From Kryptolebias marmoratus (lineage: Eukaryota > Chordata > Actinopteri > Cyprinodontiformes > Rivulidae), in the NCBI RefSeq assembly GCF_001649575.2, contig NC_051431.1, positions 16,650,173 to 16,714,172 of the forward strand: a DNA stretch of 64,000 nt, written 5' to 3'. This document shows, in pieces, positions 1 through 10,548 of the stretch (positions are counted from its first letter, which is position 1; every line of letters starts with the position of its first letter). Made by a program: the position numbers and the translations under genes. The notes below the pieces were generated by a model. The model ran no database searches and was not told where the DNA came from. It saw only the letters and a program-made list of their open reading frames with translations.

Positions 1-169
1 ATTTAGATTTAACATTTAGGATTTAGATTTATATTTAGCATGTAGCTGTAACAATTACATTTAACTAGCTAAACGTTGTAAAAAGTGACATCAGAAAATC
101 CACACTACATTTTTAAACAGTGTTTGAAGCTAAATGTGACAAAATTTAGGCATGAATTTTGAGCACAAG

Positions 170-630
<461 letters not shown>

Positions 631-939
631 CTATGCCATCAAACACAGAGTAAGTGTAGGAGCAAATCAGCGAGCTAAAGCTTAAAATGTCTCCCTGACC
701 CCGAAACATAAGTTAACCGTCGGCGTGAGCCTGACGACACAAAACAAAAATAGCAAACTTTTCGATATTGTACAATTTTAAGTATTTCTAAGCTCTCCAA
801 AACATTATCTCCTCTCTAAGTAGTCTCTAAATAAAAGCTACTAAAATAAAAATCAAATAATAAAATGACACAGTCTTTATTTTATCTAAAAAGTTTGTAC
901 CTGTCACAGTCTCTTGCTGTAGCTTGAAAACAATTCAAA

Positions 940-956
940 TTTAACCGGAAGTAGGT
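940..956 (-). promoter_or_regulatory. possible ETS site in the anapc15 upstream region
   Basis: The sequence ACCGGAAGT at 944-952 is a consensus ETS/GABP motif. It lies about 340 bases upstream of the anapc15 start codon. ETS sites are typical of housekeeping promoters, and this one may mark the anapc15 promoter. An unrecognised plus-strand reading frame begins near 1600, so a bidirectional promoter is possible. No TATA box was seen. The call is motif-based only. Confidence 0.25.
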
Positions 957-1660
957 TGTGCTTGTCCATAAAGAGTCCCCCTCAGAAGGTTCCGTTTGGG
1001 TAACGAGTAGTTGGGGTTAGTTATAAATTTGTGCGTTTAAAATGGGCTTATTACTGATTTAAAACATCATTTGTTTGCTTGTTTTTCATACAAAACAGTA
1101 AGGGTTTCTTTTCACCATTTATAAGTTTTGCAAGGATTTTTTATTCATCTGTAAACCTAAACTTTTTCATTATTACCAGTCTGTGCTTATTCTGTTAGAA
1201 GTATTTCTGAAACATTTTAGTTAAAAATCCCACTAATAAATCCCCCCTCACGTCAAATTAGTGCTTTGTGTTTATTTAAAAATAAATAAATAAATCACAA
1301 GACTACTAATTAATTAATGTGGAGAGTTGTTTGATAACTCTGATATTTCCCCCAAACTTCTGTAAATGTTCCTGAAAAAAAAAATCCACTCTCTTTCAAT
1401 TTTAGGGTTTTACAGGTTTTACAAGACACAATAAAACATAAGCTGGGGTTTACCAGGTTTAAAAATGATTCAGTACTAACCTCAAGTATACAAAAACACA
1501 TAAGAGATTCTTCTCACTAGAATTAAGCCAAAAGAAAAGTTCATACAGAACATGGATCTGACGGGGAACCGGTTCCTGAACTACCTTGACAGGAACAAAA
1601 GTTCCTTCAGACTCGGACACAGATGAAGATGATGAGGGGACAGCTGAGAGGTTGATGAAG

Positions 1661-2177
1661 AGGTGCTGCTGCTCCTGCTGTACTTTGATGAAAAACAAAA
1701 TCCAGAGTTTTGTTCCATGAAGGACATCTGCCTGGTAGGAGACAAAGTCTGCCCGACTCTGCTTGTGTGAGGGAGACTCAAAATTTATTTTTCCCTTTAA
1801 TTTTTTTGTTGTTTTTTTTTTTTTTTTTTTTTTTTTTTGTTTTTTTTTTGCACTTTTTTTTTTTTTTTTTTTTTTTCTCTTTTTTTTCTTACTTTTTCTC
1901 GCTCCCTCAGATATGAGCACAAGTTCTTATCTCTGAAGTCTGATCAGCACCTTCCAGGTGGAAATCCCAGNNNNNNNNNNNNNNNNNNNNNNNNNNNNNN
2001 NNNNNNNNNNNNNNNNNNNNNNNNNNNNNNNNNNNNNNNNNNNNNNNNNNNNNNNNNNNNNNNNNNNNNNAAAACAAAATCCAGAGTTTTGTTCCATGAA
2101 GGACATCTGCCTGGTAGGAGACAAAGTCTGCCCGACTCTGCTTGTGTGAGGGAGACTCAAAATTTTTTTTTCCCTTT

Positions 2178-2212
<35 letters not shown>

Positions 2213-2434
2213 TTGTTGTTGTTTTTTTGCACTTTTTCTTTTTGTCTTTTTATCTCTCTTTTTTTTCTTACTTTTTCTCGCTCCCTCAGATATGAGCACA
2301 AGTTCTTATCTCTGAAGTCTGATCAGCACCTTCCAGGTGGAAATCCCAGCGATGTGCTGCATGTTTGGAAGCCTCCTCTGGTGTCACCAACAGCTCAGTT
2401 TCTGGAGAATTACTACACTTTAGCTGTGTTATAA
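1661..2434 (+). CDS. unrecognised spliced reading frame, 3' end (hypothetical)
   Basis: I do not recognise this product. In the right-hand copy an open frame (…NPEFCSMKDICLVGDKVCP…) runs to a GTGAGG donor after 2145. A T-rich 144-base intron follows, ending CTCCCTCAG, and the next exon at 2290 continues in the matching phase (YEHKFLSLKSDQHLPGGNP…) to a TAA at 2432-2434. The same donor and acceptor exist in the left copy (1766 and 1911). Upstream of 1692 the frame stays open back to about 1661 (EVDEEVLLLLLYFDE), where an in-frame TGA lies just before it, so any earlier exon must splice in near there. Phase-matched splice sites and a protein-like C-terminus favour a real terminal exon pair. The lack of any family match and the disrupted assembly keep confidence low. 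It may also be a repeat fragment. Confidence 0.3.
1692..1970 (+). repeat. left copy of a 279-bp direct duplication abutting the N gap
   Basis: Positions 1692-1970 and 2071-2349 are the same sequence apart from differences inside a long poly-T tract, and both are 279 bp long. The left copy ends exactly at the first N and the right copy starts exactly after the last N. That geometry is what two overlapping, unmerged contig ends produce, so the duplication is more likely an assembly artefact than biology. The poly-T tract would explain why the overlap was not collapsed. Confidence 0.9.
1971..2070. other. assembly gap of exactly 100 N
   Basis: A run of exactly 100 N is the conventional placeholder for a gap of unknown length. 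It is flanked by two copies of one 279-bp sequence, so the true gap may be zero or negative. Confidence 0.97.
2071..2349 (+). repeat. right copy of the 279-bp direct duplication
   Basis: This is the second copy of 1692-1970. It starts immediately after the N run and continues without interruption into unique sequence at 2350, so it is the copy joined to the downstream reading frame. Confidence 0.9.
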
Positions 2435-3538
2435 CTTTAACCAGGACAGTACTTTGGACAAGTACTTTGACAATACTTTGTTTTACAGTATTTGGGGATC
2501 TGTATGACAGTTTGGATGTTTGAAACAATGGCAGATGTGGATTTAGTCTTTTTGGGGTCTAAGACAAAACACAGTTATGGTGCCCTCCGCTTCAGCTTGT
2601 TTCATTTTTTTTAATCTTTTTTTTTACATATATGATCTAAAAACAATGTGTCACTTATTGTTGGTTGTTGTTACAAATTAATCTTACCTGTGAAGTGATT
2701 AAAAACTAGAGTCTTATTAAAATCTCTTTGTAGTAAGATGTTGGTTCAGTTAATCAGGAGCTGTGGATGTTTGCAGTTTCTGCTCCTACAGTTTGTGAAC
2801 TGATACTTTTAGATGTGTGACTTTTGTTGTGCTGACTCCTGGTCATGGCTGGAGGGGTAGAAATCACCCTGTGTATGTACATCCTTCACAATCGAACATT
2901 TATAAATAACTTTGTTTGTGAATAGTTTGTCTTGTTTGAATTTCACTCAATTTATTACTGAATAAACCTTCCTTTAAATGCTCTTTTTCTTTAGTCAGAC
3001 CGTTGAAGCATAAAATCAAACCCTGACTGAATGCAACAATAAAAACTTTACTCCCAGTAAAAAAAGACATTTTTGATCATTCCTCCTTTTAAGTTATTTT
3101 ACACTATACTTTAAAAATTAAGCACACATTTAACTCACATAACACTCGTTTAACCACTCAAAGGTAAATATTAAACTCCATGTTGAGTTTATTGGATTAT
3201 TTATGAGGCCCCTGGTATTTTTGGGCCTTGAGAAATTACTGAACAGTTCTTAACAGTTCAGATCACCTCTGTGAAAATGACATATTCAGAAATATCAAAA
3301 GCACTGTTTAATACATTTTATCATATTTTCTCCATAAAATAGGAAACATTAAATTGTTGACCTTTGAAAGTCTGTAAAAAGAGATAAATGCTGATGACAG
3401 CCCATTCTCAGCATCAGCTGAGGTAAACTTTATTAATATACACATATTGCACTTTGCCAAAGAGCTTATTGACATAAATATTATTTGAGATGTGATAAAT
3501 ACACGTTTTTACAAAGTATTTCAAATGTTTCAAATATT
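2435..3538. other. intergenic stretch without recognised features
   Basis: AT-rich sequence separates the unknown plus-strand frame from the end of the minus-strand repeat gene. I see no exon-like frame, structural RNA or recognisable transposon. It may contain 3' untranslated sequence of the flanking frames. Confidence 0.5.
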
Positions 3539-3829
3539 TTATTTAGAATAAAATGCCAGGACTGAGCCATGACCCCAGGCATGAACTGAGCCTGAGGAGG
3601 AGGAGGAGCTGGAGGAGGAGAGAAAGAGCAGGTGGAGGACTAGCTGCTTCTTTCTTTGAAAGTTCATCGTCCTCTTGGCATTTTGCTTGAATGCCGGTAA
3701 GAGCTCAGTCAGTTTTGGGCTTGAAGGAGTACGTCCTGGAGGAGGAAGCTCAGGTTTTGAGGAGACAGGGCCTGCAGCAGGAAGACAGCGTTTTGGCAGA
3801 GCAGGTACAGCAGCAGGAGGCTGGCGTTT

Positions 3830-5414
3830 TTAGTGGCCAGGGTCTGCAGCGTGACAACGGTGTTTTGGAGGAAGAGGTAATGCATCAATAAGTATGCTCT
3901 TTCGTTGAGGACACATTCGTTTTGAGGGGACAGTGTCTCCAGCAGGATTGTAGCTTATTGATGGAACAGAAAACAGATCAATAAGCGTGAGCTTTTGTGG
4001 AGGACGTACTTCAGCAGTAGTCTGGCGTTTTGACGGAGCAGGTGCTGCAACAGGAAGCTCTGGTTTTGAGGGACCAGGGTTTGCAGCCAGAGGCCGTCGT
4101 TTGACGGGTTTTGGCTTTGATGGAGCACGTACTGCAGCAAGACGCTGGTTTTTGACTTTCTCTGATGCTGACAGAGGGTCAACCTGAGGACAGAAACAAG
4201 CCTATATGTTAGCTTTCTGCTGGATTAACATCTCATAATAAGGGCTTTAATGAGCTGTAAAGACTTTATGAAATGTTTAAATAAAATTAAATAAAACATG
4301 TTTTTAGAAAAAGTCTTGCCTTGAAAGTGACTGACATTAAGGGTATATAACAGGTTAAACGCCACTAATAATGAATACATTTACAGAACAAATTGAAATT
4401 GTTATTTTTGAAACCATTTGAAACTTTAAGCTTTTTATGCCATCCAGTTCAGATCTCTATTAGGCTACTAGATTTAAATCTTCATGTTTTGGCCTGAGAG
4501 ATGACTTTAGTTGTGAATTGACCCTATATAAATAAACTGATAGAATAGTTAAATTAAGCTCAGTTATGCATTTTACTACAGCTCATCAAAACAGATAAAA
4601 TAAAATCCCTCAATGAAAATGCAAATATACAACTAAAAACTTTCCACCCTAAAATGATAGGAGCAAACATCATGGCTGCCCCCATAAACCCTGTAAACAT
4701 TTAAATACCTTGTCTTTACTGATTAGACCTTTTATAACACAAAGAATTAACTGAGGAGCTCTGCAAAACTCAATATTTAAAGTCATAAAAAAGCAAACGG
4801 GCCCAAAGCAGCAATTAAAAAGGAATTATGTTGACCTTTCAAAACAAAGCTTATTCTTCTTCAGTACCTGTTTAAGCAGGCTGTGCTCCTCTGACTCTGA
4901 GGAGATGGTCAGTTTGGAGCCGGAGGGATTGTCAGAAGTTGATGTCTTTCTTGACGTTGGGTGTCTACGAAAGACTAGTCTCAGGCTGCTGGGCCTGTTT
5001 GGGTCTGTAACCTCAGCTACAGACCATGTGCAGCGCTGGGCAGGCTGAAGAAAGAAACAATCATAAACGTTAGCTTTCTGCTGGATAAACATCTTACTAA
5101 TGACTTTAATATGCTGTAAAACTTGTATGATGTATTTAAAATGAAATAAAATGTGTTTTTAGAGAAAGTCTTGTATTGAAAGTCACTGACAGGAAATGAA
5201 CAGAACAGGTTCAACACCTCTGATTATGCTGACCTTTAAAAATAAAGCTTCAACATACTCTTCAAAATAAAAGTTTCATTCTTTCATAAGTTTGATTAGG
5301 ATCCAAATTCCTAATGAGCCGAAACCAGCAATGAAAAGGTGGAATATGGTGTTGGATCGTATGCACCAAGAGGCAGACAATATTTAATATATTACTATTA
5401 TTAGTAGTATCAGC

Positions 5415-5450
<36 letters not shown>

Positions 5451-5451
5451 C

Positions 5452-5490
<39 letters not shown>

Positions 5491-6868
5491 ATAGTAGTAT
5501 CAGCAGTAGTAGTATCCAGTACCTCACAGTCCAGGTGACATTGCTCTGACTCTGAAGAGGAGTCTGATGGGAACCATGAACGCCCAGGGGTTTTTGGAGC
5601 AGTCAGCTCTGGTGACGGAGCTCGAAGAGAGTCGGGCCTGTTTGGATCCAGAAGCGGACTTCTCCCCCAGACGTGGAGGTAGTTGTTCTGAGGACAGAAA
5701 CAAACATTTATGTTAACGTGTCACTGTAAGAACTTAAAGAAAGATTAGAAAGTTGATGTACTTGAAACCATTTGGTACAAGTTACTCTGAAAGCAGCAGA
5801 TGTCTCGTTTTACTGTTGAACTCATCTTTATCTGTCCTCTTTGTCGTGTTTTAACGAGAGATAAATGGATCTGAAGACTTTGATGCTGTTCAGCTCAGAT
5901 CTCTGTTGTTCGATTTGAACCTGAATGTTTTGGACTGAACTGGATTATCTGGAATCTGATCTGAACTGGACCTGTTTGCTTTTAGTGCCCTGAGGTCACT
6001 TTTGGTGCCAACAACATTCAAAATGGCCGCCACAGCCAATCTAATTACAGATAGCTGTCCCAGCCAGCTTTACAGATCTTAAACTAAAGTTTGGTGTGGT
6101 AGTAGCTGAGAATCACAACACGTATTCTGAGAGCGACTCATTAATCAAGATGTTAGCTTCAAGATTTATCATTAAACCACTGGAGCCGATCCTGTTTGTC
6201 TGTTAGCAAAATATTTCATAAACTCCTCCCTCCTCTCCTAATGAAGCTCTGGTAAACACATCTACACCTGAGTAACTACTGAAGTCAACACAATTCAAGA
6301 TGGCCGTCACAGTGACATTAGCTAACACATAACTTTATTTTTAATGTTTGACCCAAACAGTCATAATTTTATCATTTCTCAGATTAAAACTCTGACACGA
6401 CAGGCGGCGGGCGATATGCATTCACCCCACCCTCTGAGATTTTAGCTTCAGTAATCTAAGTTACAGTCTCTGACAGGTGTTTATGCAGATTTCTGTTAAC
6501 TGAAGTTGTTTAAACTTGCTGAGTAACTTTTTTCTTGGTTGTAATCATGTAAACTACATGTTCAGGAAACATAATTAACTTTTCATTACAGAAACAATCC
6601 GTGAAAGTCGCGTTTTAAAGCCATCAGTGAAAGTTTTCAGGTGAAAACACGAAGCAGCAATGAAATCAGTCTTACTTCTTCCACGGCAGAGCCTCGTTGA
6701 TGCAGCTTTTCCATGTTTTACACAAACAGATGCAGAAAAAGGTGTTTTCTCTCTGAACTCTTTGAGTAACTCTGGAGAAATGAATCTTATGTTCCTGATC
6801 GAATCTTTCAGTTTATGACGAAATAATGACTCTGGAATTAAATGAAGCATTTTATGAAAACCTTCCAT
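3830..6868 (-). CDS. unrecognised Pro/Ser/Lys-rich repeat protein gene (hypothetical, four exons)
   Basis: I do not recognise this gene. Exon 1 starts at 6868 (MEGFHKMLHLIPESLF…) and reaches a GTAAGA donor near 6671; a second donor, GTAAAA after VC near 6724, would give phase 0. Three further exons are all phase 0-0 with clean splice sites: 5687-5523 (55 aa), 5044-4868 (59 aa) and 4183-3830. The first two of these are duplicates of each other: both carry DPNRPxSLR near the start and an SSESE motif before the end, and both use a GTACTG donor. The last exon encodes degenerate repeats of about 14 residues, roughly LAAxPxPSKP/R, rich in Pro, Ala, Ser and Lys, likely disordered and basic. It stops at TAA (3832-3830), but the same repeats continue in frame for 96 more codons to 3539. 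The exon 1 to exon 2 phase is not settled, so an exon may be missing. No membrane segment or signal peptide is evident. Confidence 0.45.
5401..5518. repeat. (AGT)n microsatellite
   Basis: About 110 bases of AGT/GTA trinucleotide repeats with a few interruptions. The array begins within a few bases of the donor site of the 5687-5523 exon, so expansion could affect splicing of that exon. Confidence 0.95.
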
Positions 6869-7645
6869 TGCTGTGACGTCACAAGAGTGACTCTAAACCC
6901 GTCATAATTAAGTGATTAAGCGATCGTGATTTACCTGTCTGTGTGTGTGCGTGTTAGTTTGTCTGTTAGCAAAATATCTCATGAACCAGAGCTCAGATTT
7001 CAATGAAACTCACTGTAAGTAATCACTGAATCAATATTTACAGTTGATTTACTTTTGGAGTCGGCCTGATTCAAGATGGCCGCCACAGCTAATTAAACAT
7101 AGAAAACACAAAAGTAGCTATAAGTCAGTAAGTTTTACAGATACTGAGCTAAAACTTAGTGTGGTGGTAGCTGAGACTTATCTCTAATACATACCCAAAG
7201 CGCTACTTATTGCACCTTACCTTTACTTAAAACTTAGGCATTAAAATGTTGGAGTCAACCGTGTTTTTCTGTTAGCAAAATATCTCAAGAACCAGAGCTC
7301 GGATGTTAATGAAACTTTCAGTAAGTATTCACTAAATGAAGATTTACAATTGATTAACTTTTTGAATCAGTCCGATTTAAGATGGCTGCCACAGCTAAAC
7401 AAACGTAGAAAACACACAGACGGCTTTAACTCAGTCGGTTTTACAGATATTGAGCTAAAATTTGGTGTGGTAGTAGCGGAGAGTCATTCATATCAGAAAC
7501 TATGAGCGTGAGATCGTACATAATGTTATTTTTAATATTCGACCAGTTTAAACAGTTTTAAACAGTTTTAACTCCGTCATTTCTTAACATGAGGTGATTT
7601 CAGTTTCAAACTCCTGCATGACAGGCCGCGGGCGACATGCATTCA
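5998..7645 (-). repeat. dispersed repeat family R1, four copies in minus orientation
   Basis: Four partial or complete copies lie head to tail at about 5998-6130, 6185-6425, 6950-7180 and 7252-7490. Each reads GTTAGCAAAATATCTCATGA, then CAAGATGGCCGCCACAGC, then TTTACAGATATTGAGCTAAA and TTTGGTGTGGTAGTAGC. A GACAGG-C-GCGGGCGA-ATGCATTC tail follows at 6400 and 7620. They fill the introns and upstream flank of the unknown repeat-protein gene. The duplicated first exon lies between and beyond them, which suggests that recombination between copies caused that duplication. Confidence 0.75.
6874..6881 (-). promoter_or_regulatory. CRE-type palindrome upstream of the unknown gene's ATG
   Basis: TGACGTCA, the palindromic cAMP-response element, sits six bases upstream of the ATG at 6868. 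Such sites are usually promoter-proximal. If it is functional, transcription of the hypothetical gene starts close to its start codon. The motif is short and may be coincidental. Confidence 0.25.
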
Positions 7646-7950
7646 TTTAAATAATGTTACCTTCAATGTGATCTGAAGCGGACCTGCAGCTTTGAGTCCC
7701 TGACATGACTTTTGTTGTGAATCGGTTTAATATAAATAAACTGAACTAAAAGTCGTTTTTCTGAACAGGATTGTGCGGAAAGTTGAGTAAATTTAATTAG
7801 GAATTTATTCTGATTTTTAATCATTTAAACTGTTCATACCCGTCGAACAACTTATTTTATTTATTTAAATATTATAAACTACAGATCTGGGAATCATAAA
7901 ATGACTTTTATTTTAGTTTAAATTAAAAAAAAACTTGTTAAATGAATGAA

Positions 7951-8150
7951 ATCAGTCTTACTTCTTCCACGGCGGAGCCTCGTTGATGCAGCTTTTCCAT
8001 GTTTTACACAAACAGATGCAGAAAAGGGTTTTTTGCTCTGAACTCTTTGAGTAACTCAGGAGAAATGAATCTTGTGTTTCTGATCGAATCTTGGAGTTTA
8101 GAGAAGAAGAATTTTAAGAAAAGGTTCGAGTCACGTGACTTTCCGAACGT
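7951..8150 (-). pseudogene. decayed duplicate of exon 1 of the unknown repeat-protein gene
   Basis: This segment aligns closely with the exon at 6868-6671, including the conserved block DSIRNxRFISPELLKEFR and the GTAAGACTGAT donor. It lacks the equivalent start codon. A single-base deletion after the FR codons (22 bases in the intact copy, 21 here) shifts the frame into an early stop. It is therefore a non-functional tandem copy, about 1.28 kb upstream of the intact exon. Confidence 0.7.
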
Positions 8151-8699
8151 TCTACTGACAGCTTCATTTACTGATTATAATATTAACTTACACTGAAAAA
8201 ACACATGTTTTTCTATCAAATATGGGCATTTATTATGGTTGTTATACAGTTGAATATTATTTCAGCCCCAGCTGATAATCTGTGGCCTTTCTGCGCTCTG
8301 CGCGGGCACGTGCGGATAAATCATAAATTGCGCTTTAAGACAGATGGATGCAGAGCGCGCGCACCAGATATAAACTTTTATTGATTTCAGAGGAAAACTG
8401 AAGAAGTCCTGTAGCACCATGACAAAAAATAAACACATCCACATTATACACATTAAACTCAACTGAAATTAAACATACAAAAATAAAAAATAAATTAAAA
8501 TACTCAACTGAATGTTCAGTCATAATAAACACAGTAAAAAAAAAACTTAATAAACTCCTTTAAAATTAACTAATTACGTTAATATTCATTATATCATTAA
8601 AGAAACTCTTTACAATCTTTTTAAACTAAATCATTAGGTTTTGTTGTTTGTTTGTTTGTTTGTTTTTTGTTTGTTTTGGGTTTTTTTTTTGTATCCTGC

Positions 8700-9075
8700 A
8701 GGATAAAACAGACAGCACTGTCTGTTTTAAAAAGCTGGGAGCAGTTGGACATAGGACAGAGACAATATGTTTGACATAAAAGAGGAACTTGTCCGCTTTT
8801 TCTGAGTCATCTGAGGGGGTTATCAGCCCTCCTCATCAGCCTGTCCAGTCTTGTCATTTCCCCTCTCCTTGCTGTTTCATCCCCAGCACTGAGGAGGACG
8901 TCGGTCACCGCAGGCTGACAAAACACCTGCAGATGTTTCAGATGTTGAAGGACTCCTGAGGAAGCAGAGGCAGTCTTGTCCCTTTCTGTGGAGCGTCTCC
9001 ATGTTCAATGGCCAGTCCAGTTTGTCATCCAGCTGCAGCTCCAGATATTTACGTCTCCTGACCACCTTGGGTCAC
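8700..9075 (-). mobile_element. non-LTR retrotransposon (LINE) reverse transcriptase C-terminal fragment, degenerate
   Basis: On the minus strand, 9065-8877 encodes KYLELQLDDKLDW…HRKGQ…CLCFLR, which fits the KYLGVxLDxxLDW…LYKKGQSRLFFLRRL region after the catalytic core of LINE reverse transcriptases. A later block, RLDRLMRRA, fits the following conserved RLxRLIRRA segment. Stops and frame breaks interrupt it and the catalytic part is absent, so this is a dead 5'-truncated fragment. The clade was not determined. Confidence 0.65.
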
Positions 9076-9409
9076 ACAGGGTTATGAAAGAAGGAGAAGA
9101 GAGTGGAGGAGTGGAGGACTGGCTCACCTCTCACAGGCTGCCATCACGAAAAGAAAAACAAATACATAAAAAATAAGAAACAAAAATGATCAACTGTATA
9201 TTTTCTTTGCGTCAAAGCCTAAATGTAACTCAGTGTCAGTGATTTCCTTCATCATTATGATGAAACAGAGGGGAGATAGTTTTAGTTATGTTTGTATCAG
9301 ATAGATGAGCACGCACACATTAATCTGAGCAAACGATAATGTCCCACCGCCGCCTGTTTGCTGCTGGACTCATCACAATTATGGCAGGCCTTTAAATGTA
9401 TAATCAAAT

Positions 9410-9620
9410 TACACAGTGTATGGTGAGCTGTGGCCTTGACCTTTGACCTTTAACTTTGTCTGGATCATTACCAGAATTTAACCACGTGTTACTTGTACCA
9501 TGTTTGATGTTTCCTGAAAATGTTGTGAGAATCTGTTCACAAACCTCTGAGTAATCTTTTACACAGACAGACAGACAGACAGTCGCCGCCGACAACAGAA
9601 CCTCCTTGGCGGCGGTAATC
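9410..9620 (+). repeat. dispersed teleost repeat with CCTCCTTGGCGGCGGTAA terminus
   Basis: The block contains CTTGACCTTTGACCTTT, a (CAGA)n tract and a terminal ACAGAACCTCCTTGGCGGCGGTAATCG-like end. I recall this ending from many fish genomes as the tail of a common interspersed repeat. No coding region is present. Confidence 0.5.
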
Positions 9621-10069
9621 GATAAATGAAAAAAAACTCCAGTGTGCGAAATCCAACTACACATACAGGCGTGCACACCTGGTGGATGGGTTCAGCCGAC
9701 TTGTTCATAGGTGTGGCAGCAAGTGACATCCTGCTGCCTCTGCGCTCGTAGCTCTGGGCTGGTGTTTGACCGCTTGAGAGTGACGTTGTGCTAACTGTAG
9801 AAAAATCTTTCAAAAAAATAAATAAATAAATAAAACCCTGCAACAGCAGACTCTGGTGGTTCCAGGTAGAGATGAAGGAGGATGGGATCAGATGATTAAA
9901 CATGAATTGCACAAACTCAGCAGCTCATGTTGTGGATTATATTGTTTGTAGATGTATGAAAAGTTTATCCTATCTTGTAGTTTTTACATTTTGAGCCTGC
10001 TCCTTTAAAGGTCTCTGCACGGCCCCGTTGCTCTTATGGCCTTTACGAGTCGCACAGTGCTGCACAAGG

Positions 10070-10088
10070 TTTGTGTGTGTGTGTGTGT

Positions 10089-10150
<62 letters not shown>
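10070..10150. repeat. (GT)n(GA)n compound microsatellite
   Basis: About nine GT units are followed by about 30 GA units. It lies upstream of the probable folr 5' exon. Confidence 0.95.
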
Positions 10151-10152
<2 letters not shown>

Positions 10153-10439
10153 ATGGAAAGACCTTGAGATAAGACAAACTGTCCAATCAGTAAGATGCCA
10201 TAAAATAAATATCACACACAAGTACATGGGCTAAACACACACACTGTCTTTCTCATTCTTCGCAGTTTCTTTCTGCTTTTAGCACACGCACACACACACA
10301 CATGGGCGCACACACGTGCACACACAGGTACTAGACTTCGGACTTAGGAATCCAGCGTACCAGTAGCAGGTGCAGGTTCTTCATATTTTTAGATGAGTCA
10401 GGGCCAACCTTGTGCTCGGTCACACTCCTCTCACAGATG

Positions 10440-10548
10440 TGTGTTCTGTACCGCCTGACTGGTCTTGAGAAGTGTGTGAGAGGTTGACGGGAGACACAGG
10501 TTTGTCAGACGAGTTCTTCCCCACCGAATCATCTCAGGAGTTAACAAG
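10440..10548 (+). other. possible folr 5' untranslated exon
   Basis: The folr start codon sits two bases after a splice acceptor, so a non-coding exon must lie upstream. The segment ending AACAAG before GTAAAGTA (donor at 10549) is the best-looking donor I found. Its 5' limit is not visible. This is inferred from splice-site shape alone. Confidence 0.25.

Noticed and set aside
1837..1916. Phe-rich frames in the poly-T tract
   Set aside because: Homopolymer translation; the tract looks like the intron of the orphan exon pair.
9970..10227. 85-aa minus frame with poly-Leu-Ser
   Set aside because: It is a translation of the GA/GT microsatellite.
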